Assembly (NCBI GenBank): GCA_025352915.1
Contig: JANXSA010000552.1
Span: 1 to 5,960, forward strand
Source: Rhodospirillales bacterium
GTDB lineage: Bacteria; Pseudomonadota; Alphaproteobacteria; Acetobacterales; Acetobacteraceae
Direction of reading: 5' to 3'
Length of the DNA stretch: 5,960 nt
Shown here: in pieces, positions 1 to 5,960 of the stretch
How the letters are laid out: the number at the start of each line of letters is the position of its first letter
How positions within the stretch are numbered: position 1 is the stretch's first letter
Program-made: the position numbers and the translations under genes
The notes under the pieces: generated by a model
Databases searched by the model: none
The model's input: the letters and a program-made list of their open reading frames with translations, nothing else
Told to the model about the DNA's origin: nothing

Positions 1-146
1 CAGGCCCCGCCGACGATATCCTCGGCAATGTCAAACACCGCCCGCCGCCGACGCGCCATCCAGTCGATCACATGCCCAACCTCGCGCATGACCTCGGGGC
101 CGATGCCGTCACCCGGCAGCACCAGCAGCTTCTTGTTCGATGCCAT
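1..146 (-). CDS. leuB: 3-isopropylmalate dehydrogenase, N-terminal part (runs off the left edge)
   Basis: LeuB oxidises and decarboxylates 3-isopropylmalate to 2-oxoisocaproate with NAD+, the third committed step of leucine synthesis, in the cytoplasm. Only the first 48 codons are present. They begin MASNKKLLVLPGDGIGPEVM; the stretch KLLVLPGDGIGPEV (about residues 6-19) is the hallmark N-terminal strand and turn of the isocitrate/isopropylmalate dehydrogenase family, and the reading continues to AEDIVGGA. The catalytic and metal-binding residues lie in the missing part. The ATG is 12 nt after the leuD stop, and its Shine-Dalgarno AGGGA (about 160-156) overlaps that stop codon, which suggests translational coupling. 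The frame is intact to the edge, so the gene is cut by the window and not visibly broken. Adjacency to leuCD favours LeuB over isocitrate or tartrate dehydrogenase relatives. Confidence 0.95.
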   Translation of the reverse strand, partial: MASNKKLLVLPGDGIGPEVMREVGHVIDWMARRRRAVFDIAEDIVGGA

Positions 147-158
147 GGCGGCGTGTCC

Positions 159-779
159 CTAAACGCTGATGCCGGGCATCCAGGATTTCTCCTGCACCTG
201 CCGGGCCTCGTAGTTATCGATGCTGGGGGCGTGCTGCAGCGTCTGGCTGATATCATCCAGCCCGTTCAGCAACAGATGCTTGCGAAAGGGATCGATCTCG
301 AACCTGATCCTCTCGCCATTCGGCCGAACCACCACCTGTTCCGCCAGGTCGATGGTAAGCCGCGCATTGTCGCCCTGCCTGGCGTCTTCCATCAGCTGGT
401 CGCACACCGCGCGTGGCAGCCGAATGGGCAGGATGCCATTCTTGAAAGTGTTGTTGTGGAAGATGTCGGCGAAGTCCGGCGCGATCACGCAACGGATACC
501 AAAATCCAGCAACGCCCATGGCGCATGCTCACGCGACGAACCACAGCCGAAATTCTCATGCGCGATCAGGATCTCGGCTTTTCGATACGGCCCCTGGTTC
601 AGCACGAACTCTGGCCGCTCCGCGCCATCGGCGTCAAAGCGCAACGTGTCGAACAGATGCACGCCCAGCCCGGTGCGCTTAATCGTCTTGAGGAAGCGGG
701 CAGGGATGATCTTGTCAGTATCGACATTGGCCATCGGCAGGGGTGCTGCAACCCCGGTCAGCGTGGTGAACTTGTCCAT
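159..779 (-). CDS. leuD: 3-isopropylmalate dehydratase small subunit
   Basis: LeuD is the small subunit of isopropylmalate isomerase. With LeuC it converts 2-isopropylmalate to 3-isopropylmalate through isopropylmaleate. The product is 206 residues, normal for the family. Visible family blocks are [15 protein letters not shown] (residues 16-30), the swivel-domain core [16 protein letters not shown] (75-90), and [13 protein letters not shown] (107-119). I start it at the ATG at 779, which has a GGGAG ribosome binding site 8 nt upstream (792-788). A TTG one codon earlier (782) is open but less likely. The ATG shares one base with the leuC stop (TGATG), the usual arrangement for two subunits made in equal amounts. 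The stop is TAG. Nothing looks damaged. Confidence 0.97.
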   Translation of the reverse strand: MDKFTTLTGVAAPLPMANVDTDKIIPARFLKTIKRTGLGVHLFDTLRFDADGAERPEFVLNQGPYRKAEILIAHENFGCGSSREHAPWALLDFGIRCVIAPDFADIFHNNTFKNGILPIRLPRAVCDQLMEDARQGDNARLTIDLAEQVVVRPNGERIRFEIDPFRKHLLLNGLDDISQTLQHAPSIDNYEARQVQEKSWMPGISV

Positions 780-2191
780 CAACCCAGCTCCCTCACATCG
801 GTAATCCGTCCAGTGACGGCAGCCGCGGCAGCCATGGCCGGCGAGACGAGATGAGTCCGCCCGCCCGGCCCCTGCCGGCCCTCAAAGTTGCGGTTGGATG
901 TGCTGGCGCAACGCTGGCCCGGCGTCAGCTTGTCCGGGTTCATCCCCAGGCACATCGAACAGCCGGGCTCGCGCCACTCAAAGCCGGCCGCCAGCAGGAT
1001 CTTGTCCAGCCCCTCGGCCTCGGCCTGGTCGCGCACGATGCCGGAACCCGGCACCACCATCGCGCGCACGCCGGCTGCCACATGGCGTCCCTTGGCGATG
1101 GCGGCGGCGGCGCGGATATCCTCGATCCGGCCGTTGGTACAGGAGCCGATGAAAACGACATCGATCGTCAGGTCGGTCATCTTCTGGCCCGGCACCAGGC
1201 CCATGTACTCGACCATGCGGGCAAGCTGCGCGCGCTTGGCCTCGTCGGGCTCTGCGGCGGGATCGGGGACGGTTGCCGTAACGGCAACGACGGCCTCGGG
1301 GTTGGTGCCCCAGGTGACCATCGGCGCGAGGGTGGCGGCGTCCAGCACCACGGTCTTGTCATATACCGCCCCGGCATCGGCCGGCAGGCTGCGCCACCAG
1401 TCGATCGCCTGCTCCAGCGCCTCGCCCTTTGGGGCATAGGGTTTTCCCCGGACATAAGCGAAGGTGGTCTCATCCGGCGCGATCATGCCGGCCCGCGCCC
1501 CGGCCTCGATCGACATGTTGCAGACGGTCATCCGCCCGGCCATGTCCAGCGCCCGGATCGCCGGGCCGGCGAACTCGATCACGTGGCCAGTGCCGCCGGC
1601 GGTGCCGATGATGCCGATGATCGCCAGCACGATGTCCTTCGCCGTGCAGCCAACCGGCAGCACGCCATCCACCCGCACCAGCATGTTTTTCGCCCGGTTC
1701 TGCAACAGCGTCTGGGTGGCGAGCACATGCTCCACCTCCGAGGTGCCAATGCCGAATGCCAGCGAGCCCATCGCGCCGTGGGTGGAAGTATGGCTGTCGC
1801 CGCACACGATGGTCATGCCGGGCAGCGAGATGCCCTGTTCCGGCCCGATGATGTGCACGATGCCCTGCTGCGGCGACATGATCGGGAAATACGGCACGCC
1901 GAATTCGACGACATTGCGCTCCAGGGTTTCCACCTGGATGCGGCTATCCTCTTCCTTGATGCCGTTCGCCCGGCCTTCGGTGGGGATGTTGTGGTCGGCC
2001 ACCGCGATGGTCGCATCCGGCCGGCGCACTTTCCGCCCCGCCAGGCGCAGGCCCTCGAAGGCCTGCGGGCTGGTGACTTCATGCACGAGGTGGCGGTCGA
2101 TGTACAGCACGCAGGTGCCATCCGAAAGCTGCTCGACCACGTGGGCATCCCACACCTTGTCGAACAGCGTCCGCGGTTTGCTGTCTGCCAT
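779..2191 (-). CDS. leuC: 3-isopropylmalate dehydratase large subunit
   Basis: LeuC is the [4Fe-4S] catalytic subunit of isopropylmalate isomerase, an aconitase-superfamily enzyme of leucine biosynthesis. The 470-residue product opens with [15 protein letters not shown], the standard LeuC N-terminus. The aconitase signature [20 protein letters not shown] lies near residues 129-148. The three cluster ligands are Cys351 (in [14 protein letters not shown]), Cys411 and Cys414 (in [12 protein letters not shown]); the 60/63 spacing matches characterised LeuC. The C-terminal block [19 protein letters not shown] (about 433-451) is also intact. Two ATGs are possible. The one at 2197 is only 3 nt from GGAGG, whereas the one at 2191 is 9 nt away, so I use 2191; the choice changes only two residues (Met-Lys). 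The gene follows rplS by 27 nt with no terminator or leader peptide between, so it probably shares the upstream transcript. Confidence 0.97.
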   Translation of the reverse strand: MADSKPRTLFDKVWDAHVVEQLSDGTCVLYIDRHLVHEVTSPQAFEGLRLAGRKVRRPDATIAVADHNIPTEGRANGIKEEDSRIQVETLERNVVEFGVPYFPIMSPQQGIVHIIGPEQGISLPGMTIVCGDSHTSTHGAMGSLAFGIGTSEVEHVLATQTLLQNRAKNMLVRVDGVLPVGCTAKDIVLAIIGIIGTAGGTGHVIEFAGPAIRALDMAGRMTVCNMSIEAGARAGMIAPDETTFAYVRGKPYAPKGEALEQAIDWWRSLPADAGAVYDKTVVLDAATLAPMVTWGTNPEAVVAVTATVPDPAAEPDEAKRAQLARMVEYMGLVPGQKMTDLTIDVVFIGSCTNGRIEDIRAAAAIAKGRHVAAGVRAMVVPGSGIVRDQAEAEGLDKILLAAGFEWREPGCSMCLGMNPDKLTPGQRCASTSNRNFEGRQGPGGRTHLVSPAMAAAAAVTGRITDVRELG

Positions 2192-2200
2192 CTTCATCCC

Positions 2201-2205
2201 CCTCC
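2201..2205 (-). promoter_or_regulatory. Shine-Dalgarno deciding the leuC start
   Basis: GGAGG lies within the purine run GGGAGGGGG (2206-2198). Its end is 9 nt from the ATG at 2191 but only 3 nt from the ATG at 2197, so the second ATG is favoured. A shifted pairing further left in the run would be even closer to the first ATG. Confidence 0.6.
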
Positions 2206-2218
2206 CGAACGTGGCCGG

Positions 2219-2617
2219 TTATTCGGCCGCGGCGGTTCCGCTGGCAGCCGGCGTCACATCGCGCGCGCGCTCGGCAATCCGCGCCGACTTGCCGCTGCGG
2301 CCGCGCAGGTAGTACAGCTTCGCCCGGCGCACATCGCCGCGGCGCACCACCGCGATCTCGGCGATGGTCGGCGCATACAGCGCGAACACGCGCTCCACAC
2401 CCTCGCCATAGCTGATCTTGCGCACGGTGAAGTTGCTGCTCAGCCCCTTGTTGGAACGCGCGATGCACACGCCCTCGAAATTCTGGATGCGGCTGCGCTC
2501 GCCCTCCACCACCTTCAACGCCACGCGCAGCGTGTCGCCGGGGATGAAGGAGGGCACCGGACGCTCGGCGGTGAGGCGGGCGATCTGCTCGGCCTCGTAC
2601 TGCTGGATCAAGTTCAT
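2219..2617 (-). CDS. rplS: 50S ribosomal protein L19
   Basis: L19 is a structural protein of the large ribosomal subunit, located near the subunit interface. The product is 132 residues. It begins [15 protein letters not shown] and carries the family core [20 protein letters not shown] (about 25-44), [20 protein letters not shown] (45-64) and [18 protein letters not shown] (97-114). A short Ala/Thr-rich tail (AASGTAAAE) extends past the usual core, a common and variable feature. The ATG at 2617 has GAAAGGA with its last base 6 nt upstream. The open frame continues further upstream to about 2812, but that part lies over trmD, has no L19 similarity, and is not used. It follows trmD by 23 nt, the classic rpsP-rimM-trmD-rplS order, and precedes leuC by 27 nt. 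Confidence 0.98.
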   Translation of the reverse strand: MNLIQQYEAEQIARLTAERPVPSFIPGDTLRVALKVVEGERSRIQNFEGVCIARSNKGLSSNFTVRKISYGEGVERVFALYAPTIAEIAVVRRGDVRRAKLYYLRGRSGKSARIAERARDVTPAASGTAAAE

Positions 2618-2640
2618 GGTTGGTCCTTTCGTCGATGTCT

Positions 2641-3375
2641 CTAGGGCGCGATGCCGGACGAGGCAATCGTCCGGCCGCGTGCCAATTGATAGGCGGCCCA
2701 CAAATCGGGCCGTCGTTCGCGCGTGATCCGCTCCGCTTCCCCGCGCCGCCAGGCGGCAACGGCGCCGTGGTGACCGGACAGCAGCACGTCCGGCACCGCG
2801 CGCCCCTGCCACTCCGCCGGGCGGGTGTAGTGCGGATATTCCAGCAGCCCGGCATAGTCACCGGGCGAAAAACTCTCCTCGGAGGCACTTTCGGCCGCAC
2901 CCATCACCCCGGGCAGCAGCCGCACGCAGGCATCCAGCAACACCAGCGCCGCGGGCTCGCCACCCGACAGCACGTAGTCGCCGATGCTGACTTCCTCCAG
3001 CCCGCGTGCCTCGATCACGCGCTCGTCCACGCCCTCGAACCGCCCGCACAGTAGCACCACGCCGGCACCAGCCGCCAAGTCACGCACCCGCGCCTGGGAC
3101 AACGGCCGGCCGCGCGGCGTCAGGTAGATCATCGGCCTGATATCGGCGACCAGCCCCAGGGCGGCATCGACGATATCCGGCCGCATCACCATCCCCGCCC
3201 CGCCGCCGAACGGCGTGTCGTCGACCTTGCGATGCCGGTCGGTCGCCACTTCGCGGATTTCCCGCACCTCCAGCGACCACGCCCCGCCGGCCAGCCCGCG
3301 CCCGGCCAGCGACTGGCCAAGCGGGCCGGGAAACATCCCGGGAAACAGCGTCAGCACGGAGGCGCGCCAGCTCAT
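2641..3375 (-). CDS. trmD: tRNA (guanine-N1-)-methyltransferase
   Basis: TrmD methylates N1 of G37 next to the anticodon of several tRNAs using S-adenosylmethionine, which prevents +1 frameshifting. It is a cytoplasmic SPOUT dimer with a trefoil-knot AdoMet site. The product is 244 residues. Landmarks are VLTLFPGMF (7-15), [18 protein letters not shown] (47-64), [11 protein letters not shown] (84-94), [14 protein letters not shown] (108-121), [17 protein letters not shown] (128-144) and [10 protein letters not shown] (177-186). The residue at the place of E. coli Arg154 is Arg152, but the place of the catalytic Asp169 is Glu167 (EESF), followed by about four extra residues (see findings). The ATG overlaps the rimM stop as ATGA and has GGAGG 7 nt upstream (3387-3383). 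The frame is open upstream to 3753, but that part is the out-of-frame shadow of rimM. Its place between rimM and rplS is the canonical one. Confidence 0.97.
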   Translation of the reverse strand: MSWRASVLTLFPGMFPGPLGQSLAGRGLAGGAWSLEVREIREVATDRHRKVDDTPFGGGAGMVMRPDIVDAALGLVADIRPMIYLTPRGRPLSQARVRDLAAGAGVVLLCGRFEGVDERVIEARGLEEVSIGDYVLSGGEPAALVLLDACVRLLPGVMGAAESASEESFSPGDYAGLLEYPHYTRPAEWQGRAVPDVLLSGHHGAVAAWRRGEAERITRERRPDLWAAYQLARGRTIASSGIAP

Positions 3376-3917
3376 TCCGCCGCCTCCGACTCGCCGCCGG
3401 GCACGTTGACTTCTTCCGGCGGCACTACCGTCACCACCCCGCCGGCGATATCCACCAGCGGCACGCAGGCCTTGGTGAACGGCACGATCAACCGGCCGAT
3501 TTCCAGGCTCGCGCCGGCGCCATAGTCGTGCACCGTGTCGATCGTCCCCAACGCCACCCCGTCCGGCGTCACCGCCCGCAGCCCAACGAGGTCCGCCAGG
3601 TAGAACTCGTCCTCGTCCCCGGGGGCCGGCAGCCGGTCGCGGTCGACGTAAAGCCGCACATTGACCAGCGTCTGCGCCGCCGCGCGATCGCGCATCGGCA
3701 CATCCCGCCCATCGACCAGCTCGACCACCCGCGCCACGCCATCGCTCGCCCATTCCAGGCTGAAGCGACGGCCGTGATCGCCGGGGTTGGCCGCGTCGGT
3801 GAACGGGCCATAACCGGGCAGGTCCGCGGGCTCGGCGGTGTAGCTGTGCACATGCGACAGCCCCCGCACGCCATGCGGCCGTCCGATCACGCCCATCAGG
3901 ATGCGTCGATCAGGCAA
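3372..3917 (-). CDS. rimM: 16S rRNA processing / 30S maturation protein RimM
   Basis: RimM binds S19 and helps assemble the head of the 30S subunit late in maturation. The product is 181 residues. The N-terminal RimM domain (about 6-95) contains [15 protein letters not shown] (6-20). The C-terminal PRC-barrel begins near [10 protein letters not shown] (104-113) and continues through [10 protein letters not shown] (131-140) and [14 protein letters not shown] (144-157). The start is a TTG at 3917: it has GGAG 6 nt upstream (3927-3924), and the residues after it (PDRRIL) fit the family N-terminus. The first ATG (3896) would remove part of the first conserved strand. An in-frame TAA, the rpsP stop, lies 15 nt upstream, so no earlier start is possible apart from the codons in between, none of which is a standard start. 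The 3' end overlaps trmD by 4 nt. Confidence 0.95.
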   Translation of the reverse strand: MPDRRILMGVIGRPHGVRGLSHVHSYTAEPADLPGYGPFTDAANPGDHGRRFSLEWASDGVARVVELVDGRDVPMRDRAAAQTLVNVRLYVDRDRLPAPGDEDEFYLADLVGLRAVTPDGVALGTIDTVHDYGAGASLEIGRLIVPFTKACVPLVDIAGGVVTVVPPEEVNVPGGESEAAE

Positions 3918-3923
3918 GGCAAG

Positions 3924-3927
3924 CTCC
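3924..3927 (-). promoter_or_regulatory. Shine-Dalgarno deciding the rimM TTG start
   Basis: GGAG at 3927-3924 is followed by CTTGCC and the TTG at 3917. The 6-nt spacing, in the 15-nt gap after the rpsP stop, supports initiation at TTG; the downstream ATG at 3896 is the weaker choice. Confidence 0.7.
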
Positions 3928-3932
3928 GTTGA

Positions 3933-4274
3933 TTAAGCGGCCGCCGCGGCGGCGGCCTTGGCGCGCTCCTGCGCCTTCTTCTTCGGCGCCGACTGCACGG
4001 GCTGTTCCGGATAGACCGGCATCGGCGCCAGCCCGGCATGGCCGAGGAACTTGGCCACGCGATCGGTCGGCAGCGCGCCCTGCTTTACCCAATGCAGGAT
4101 ACGCTCGCCCAGCAACCGCACGCGGTCCTCGTGTTCGGCCGGCAGCATCGGGTTGTAGCTGCCCAGCCGCTCGATGAAGCGGCCATCGCGCGGCGAACGG
4201 CTGTCGGCCACCACGATGTGGTAGTACGGGCGCTTCTTGGCGCCGGCGCGGGCGAGGCGGATCTTGAGGCCCAT
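3933..4274 (-). CDS. rpsP: 30S ribosomal protein S16
   Basis: S16 is a primary-assembly protein of the 5' domain of 16S rRNA in the small subunit. The product is 113 residues. The conserved core is at the N-terminus: [20 protein letters not shown] (about 3-22), [20 protein letters not shown] (23-42), then [20 protein letters not shown]. The last 20 or so residues form a basic, Ala-rich tail (KKKAQERAK followed by seven Ala), typical of alphaproteobacterial S16 and probably disordered. The ATG at 4274 has GGAG 7 nt upstream (4285-4282). A TTG one codon earlier is open, but its spacing is shorter and an ATG is available. The gene lies 39 nt after ffh, with no hairpin or T tract between, and 15 nt before rimM. 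Alignment with S16 leaves little doubt about identity. Confidence 0.98.
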   Translation of the reverse strand: MGLKIRLARAGAKKRPYYHIVVADSRSPRDGRFIERLGSYNPMLPAEHEDRVRLLGERILHWVKQGALPTDRVAKFLGHAGLAPMPVYPEQPVQSAPKKKAQERAKAAAAAAA

Positions 4275-4313
4275 CAATCGTCTCCAGTCAGGTGTTCGTT
4301 GGTCGGTTAAGGT

Positions 4314-5693
4314 TCAGAAGGGACGCCTGCCTTGTGGCATAAGCGCGCCCAGGCCTTGTCGCATCAGGCCCTTCTGACCCATCTTGGTCATGCGCTTCAT
4401 CATCGTAGACATGTCGTCGAACTGCTTCAGCAGCCGGTTCACGTCCTGCACCGTCATGCCGCAACCCGCCGCGATGCGCTTCTTGCGGCTGGCCTTGATC
4501 ATGTCGGGATTCTTGCGTTCGGCGCGGGTCATCGAGGAGATGATCGCCTGTTGCCGCTTCAGCATCTTCGGGTCGAGCTGCGCGCCCTTGCCCGAGGCAT
4601 CCAGCGCCGCCTGGATCTTGCCGGCGCCGGGGAGCATGCCGATGATCGACTGGATCGAGCCCATCTTGTTGAGCTGCTTGAGCTGGGTGGCGAAGTCCTC
4701 CAGGTCGAAGGTTCCCTTCGCCATCTTGCGGGCGAGTTTTTCGGCTTCTTCCTCGTCGACCAGCTCGGCGGCCCGCTCAACCAGGCCGACCACGTCGCCC
4801 TGGCCGAGGATGCGGCCGGCTACGCGCTCGGGATGGAATTCTTCCAGCGCGTCGAGTTTTTCGCCGGAGCCGGAGAACTTGATCGGCGCGCCGGTGATCG
4901 CGCGCATCGACAGCGCGGCACCGCCGCGGGCATCGCCGTCCATGCGGGTCAGCACGATGCCGGTCACGCCGAGCGCGTCGTTGAAGGCCTTGGCGGTATT
5001 GACCGCGTCCTGGCCGGTCATGGCGTCAACCACCAGCAGCGTTTCGGCCGGGTTGGTCGCCGCACGGATGGCCTGGACCTCCGCCATCAACGCCTCGTCG
5101 ATCGATAGCCGGCCGGCGGTGTCCAGGATCACCACGTCGTAGACTTCGCGCCGCCCGGTATCCATGGCGCGGGCGGCGATCTCCAGCGGGGTCTGGCCGG
5201 GGATGATCGGCAGGCTGCCGACCCCGGCCTGCTTGGCCAGCGTCTCCAGTTGCAACTGCGCCGCCGGGCGCTGGGTGTCCAGGCTGGCCAGCAGCACCTT
5301 CTTGCGGTCGCGCTTGAGCAGCCGCAGCGCCAGCTTGCCGGAGGTCGTCGTCTTGCCCGAGCCCTGCAATCCCACCATCAGGATCGGCACCGGCGAGGCG
5401 GCATTGAGGTTCAGCGCCACCGCGCCGGCGCCTCCCAGCGCATCCACCAGCACGTCGTTGACGATCTTCACCACCTGCTGGCCGGGCGAGACCGAATCGA
5501 TCACCTCCGCGCCAACCGCGCGCTCGCGCACCTTGGTGATGAAGTCGCGCACCACCGGCAGCGCCACGTCGGCATCCAGCAGCGCCAGCCGCACCTCGCG
5601 CAGCGCTTCCAGCACATCGGTTTCCGACAGCCGCCCGCGCGTGCGCAGACGGTCGAAGACCCCCGTGAGTTTGCCGGACAACGCCTCGAACAC
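4314..5693 (-). CDS. ffh: signal recognition particle protein Ffh (SRP54 GTPase)
   Basis: Ffh binds signal sequences and SRP RNA and, with FtsY, delivers nascent membrane proteins to the translocon. The product is 459 residues from the chosen GTG. An N domain (1-~90) leads into the G domain, with P-loop GLQGSGKTTT (108-117), DTQRPAA (139-145), DTAGR (191-195), TRMDGDARGGAAL (249-261; Arg replaces the usual Lys of TKxD) and GSGEK (275-279). The Met-rich M domain follows, with LNKMGSIQSIIGMLPG and the SRP-RNA motif SRKKRIAAGCGM (402-413), then a Met-rich tail. The GTG at 5693 gives the usual start FEALSGKLTGVFDRL and has GGAG 6 nt upstream. The ATG at 5705 and GTG at 5732 are also open but have poor ribosome sites; they would add 4 or 13 residues. 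Ffh, not FtsY, because the M domain is present. It is the first gene of the transcript. Confidence 0.97.
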   Translation of the reverse strand: MFEALSGKLTGVFDRLRTRGRLSETDVLEALREVRLALLDADVALPVVRDFITKVRERAVGAEVIDSVSPGQQVVKIVNDVLVDALGGAGAVALNLNAASPVPILMVGLQGSGKTTTSGKLALRLLKRDRKKVLLASLDTQRPAAQLQLETLAKQAGVGSLPIIPGQTPLEIAARAMDTGRREVYDVVILDTAGRLSIDEALMAEVQAIRAATNPAETLLVVDAMTGQDAVNTAKAFNDALGVTGIVLTRMDGDARGGAALSMRAITGAPIKFSGSGEKLDALEEFHPERVAGRILGQGDVVGLVERAAELVDEEEAEKLARKMAKGTFDLEDFATQLKQLNKMGSIQSIIGMLPGAGKIQAALDASGKGAQLDPKMLKRQQAIISSMTRAERKNPDMIKASRKKRIAAGCGMTVQDVNRLLKQFDDMSTMMKRMTKMGQKGLMRQGLGALMPQGRRPF

Positions 5694-5699
5694 GCTAAG

Positions 5700-5703
5700 C
5701 TCC
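5700..5703 (-). promoter_or_regulatory. Shine-Dalgarno deciding the ffh GTG start
   Basis: GGAG at 5703-5700 is followed by 6 nt (CTTAGC) and then GTG at 5693. The motif lies inside the alternative reading that begins at the ATG at 5705, which itself has no good ribosome site. It supports GTG as the true start. Confidence 0.65.
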
Positions 5704-5744
5704 ATCTTCAATGCCGGTGATGCCAAAACCACCGCAACGCGATA

Positions 5745-5758
5745 CGCGCCGCTGCGCG
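5745..5758 (-). other. Small GC hairpin in the predicted ffh leader
   Basis: CGCGC (5745-5749) and GCGCG (5754-5758) can pair across a 4-base loop within the roughly 90-nt leader predicted for ffh mRNA. It is short and in a CG-rich context, so it may be chance. It does not cover the ffh ribosome binding site (5703-5700). Confidence 0.25.
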
Positions 5759-5790
5759 AACACTCGCGGAGCGACGGAAAACCGAGCGGC

Positions 5791-5820
5791 TCTATGCGCG
5801 CGCCGCCCGCCCCCTGTCAA
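5791..5820 (-). promoter_or_regulatory. Candidate housekeeping sigma-70 type promoter for the ffh operon
   Basis: Read on the minus strand there is a perfect -35 box TTGACA (5820-5815), an 18-nt very GC-rich spacer, and a -10-like CATAGA (5796-5791). Transcription would begin near 5783, giving a leader of about 90 nt before the ffh start. TTGACA with a relaxed -10 is typical of alphaproteobacterial housekeeping promoters. It is the only such pair I see upstream of the first gene of the leftward cluster. The assignment is inference from sequence and position. Confidence 0.6.
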
Positions 5821-5830
5821 CGCCGGATGG

Positions 5831-5884
5831 CCGCAAGCCTGCCGCCCTGTTGCCGAGACGCTGCATTCGGGTGCAGGCTTGCGG
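5831..5884. repeat. Perfect 12-bp inverted repeat upstream of the ffh promoter
   Basis: The left arm CCGCAAGCCTGC (5831-5842) and right arm GCAGGCTTGCGG (5873-5884) are exact reverse complements separated by 30 nt. A G·T and a further G-C pair extend the stem to about 14. Inside, CTGCA (5861-5865) and TGCAG (5872-5876) can form a smaller hairpin that competes for part of the right arm. A related block, AAGCCTTGCGG (5894-5904), can pair 7 bp with the left arm. There is no T tract on either strand, so a standard intrinsic terminator is unlikely. The left arm ends 10 nt before the -35 box, a place where an operator could sit. Function unknown. Confidence 0.55.
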
Positions 5885-5927
5885 TCCACTGTTAAGCCTT
5901 GCGGCGATGACTCACTTGGAAGCAAGG

Positions 5928-5942
5928 CCGGGCTCTGCCCGG
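5928..5942. repeat. Compact GC hairpin, probably half of a tandem-hairpin intergenic element
   Basis: CCGGGC (5928-5933), loop TCT, GCCCGG (5937-5942) form a perfect 6-bp stem. It is followed by ACCCGCCAGGGGCCAAGC to the window edge, where CCAGGGG looks like the 5' arm of a second hairpin whose partner is beyond 5960. From memory, GC-rich double hairpins of this wording (GGGCTCTGCCC, then a second CCAGGGG stem) are frequent between genes in Acetobacteraceae. Without a T tract it could be a terminator variant, an mRNA-end stabiliser or a dispersed repeat. Confidence 0.5.
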
Positions 5943-5960
5943 ACCCGCCAGGGGCCAAGC

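Noticed and set aside
72..854. 260-codon plus-strand open frame opposite leuD
   Set aside because: It lies opposite leuD, which has full family motifs. No family resemblance and no separate promoter or ribosome site was noticed.
851..2644. 597-codon open frame on the plus strand, opposite leuC and rplS
   Set aside because: It is the antisense shadow of two certain genes in a GC-rich genome, where codon bias keeps the opposite frame open. The composition is His/Arg/Gly/Ala-rich and no domain is recognisable.
2618..2812. N-terminal extension of L19 to 197 residues
   Set aside because: It overlaps trmD codons, lacks L19 similarity, and the internal ATG at 2617 has a clear Shine-Dalgarno.
3376..3753. 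N-terminal extension of the TrmD frame to 370 residues, which would suggest a fusion
   Set aside because: The extra part is Gly/Arg/Ala-rich and is rimM read in another frame. The TrmD start at 3375 has a good ribosome site and matches the family N-terminus.
5831..5884. The inverted repeat as a rho-independent terminator
   Set aside because: There is no T-rich run after the stem on either strand and the loop is 30 nt, so I list it only as a repeat of unknown role.
4332..5895. Several plus-strand open frames opposite ffh (for example 4332-5108, 4384-5142 and 5164-5895)
   Set aside because: They mirror ffh codons, are low-complexity (Ser/Arg/Ala- or His/Arg/Leu-rich) and overlap one another.
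5695..5958. 87-codon minus-strand open frame upstream of and overlapping the ffh start
   Set aside because: It runs through the promoter and inverted repeat, has no recognisable domain, and I see no convincing start context; it is probably chance in GC-rich DNA.
1..5960. tRNA genes, CRISPR array, insertion sequence, prophage or defence genes
   Set aside because: No tRNA-like cloverleaf, spaced direct repeats, transposase or foreign-looking gene was seen; coding sequence fills nearly all of 1-5693.

Overview
The window is an ordinary, highly conserved chromosomal stretch of a GC-rich alphaproteobacterium. Rhodospirillales is most likely, probably Acetobacteraceae. This is inferred from the protein sequences (the TrmD, S16 and RimM N-termini read as alphaproteobacterial), the joining of the ffh/rpsP/rimM/trmD/rplS cluster to leuCDB, and a GC-rich tandem-hairpin element at the right edge. 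I ran no database search.

All eight genes lie on the minus strand and read right to left. In transcription order they are: ffh (5693-4314, SRP GTPase), rpsP (4274-3933, ribosomal protein S16), rimM (3917-3372, 30S maturation factor), trmD (3375-2641, tRNA m1G37 methyltransferase), rplS (2617-2219, ribosomal protein L19), leuC (2191-779) and leuD (779-159, the two isopropylmalate isomerase subunits), and the first 48 codons of leuB (146-1, isopropylmalate dehydrogenase), which runs off the left edge. Junctions are tight: 39, 15, -4, 23, 27, -1 and 12 nt. No intrinsic terminator or leader peptide is visible between any of them, so the set looks like one polycistronic unit. Three starts depend on Shine-Dalgarno placement: a GTG for ffh, a TTG for rimM, and the second of two ATGs for leuC.

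The right 255 bases (5706-5960) hold no convincing gene. A strong candidate promoter (TTGACA, 18-nt spacer, CATAGA) lies about 100 nt upstream of ffh. Just upstream of it is a perfect 12-bp inverted repeat. At the window edge there is a compact GC hairpin followed by what looks like the first half of a second one.

Functionally, the first five genes serve membrane protein targeting (Ffh), ribosome structure and assembly (S16, RimM, L19) and reading-frame maintenance (TrmD). The last three carry out the isomerase and dehydrogenase steps of leucine biosynthesis. I found no undescribed system. The points most worth checking are residue-level: a Cys in the SRP RNA-binding Gly-Ser-Gly of Ffh, and a Glu at the catalytic Asp position of TrmD. 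The intergenic structures at the right end also deserve a look.
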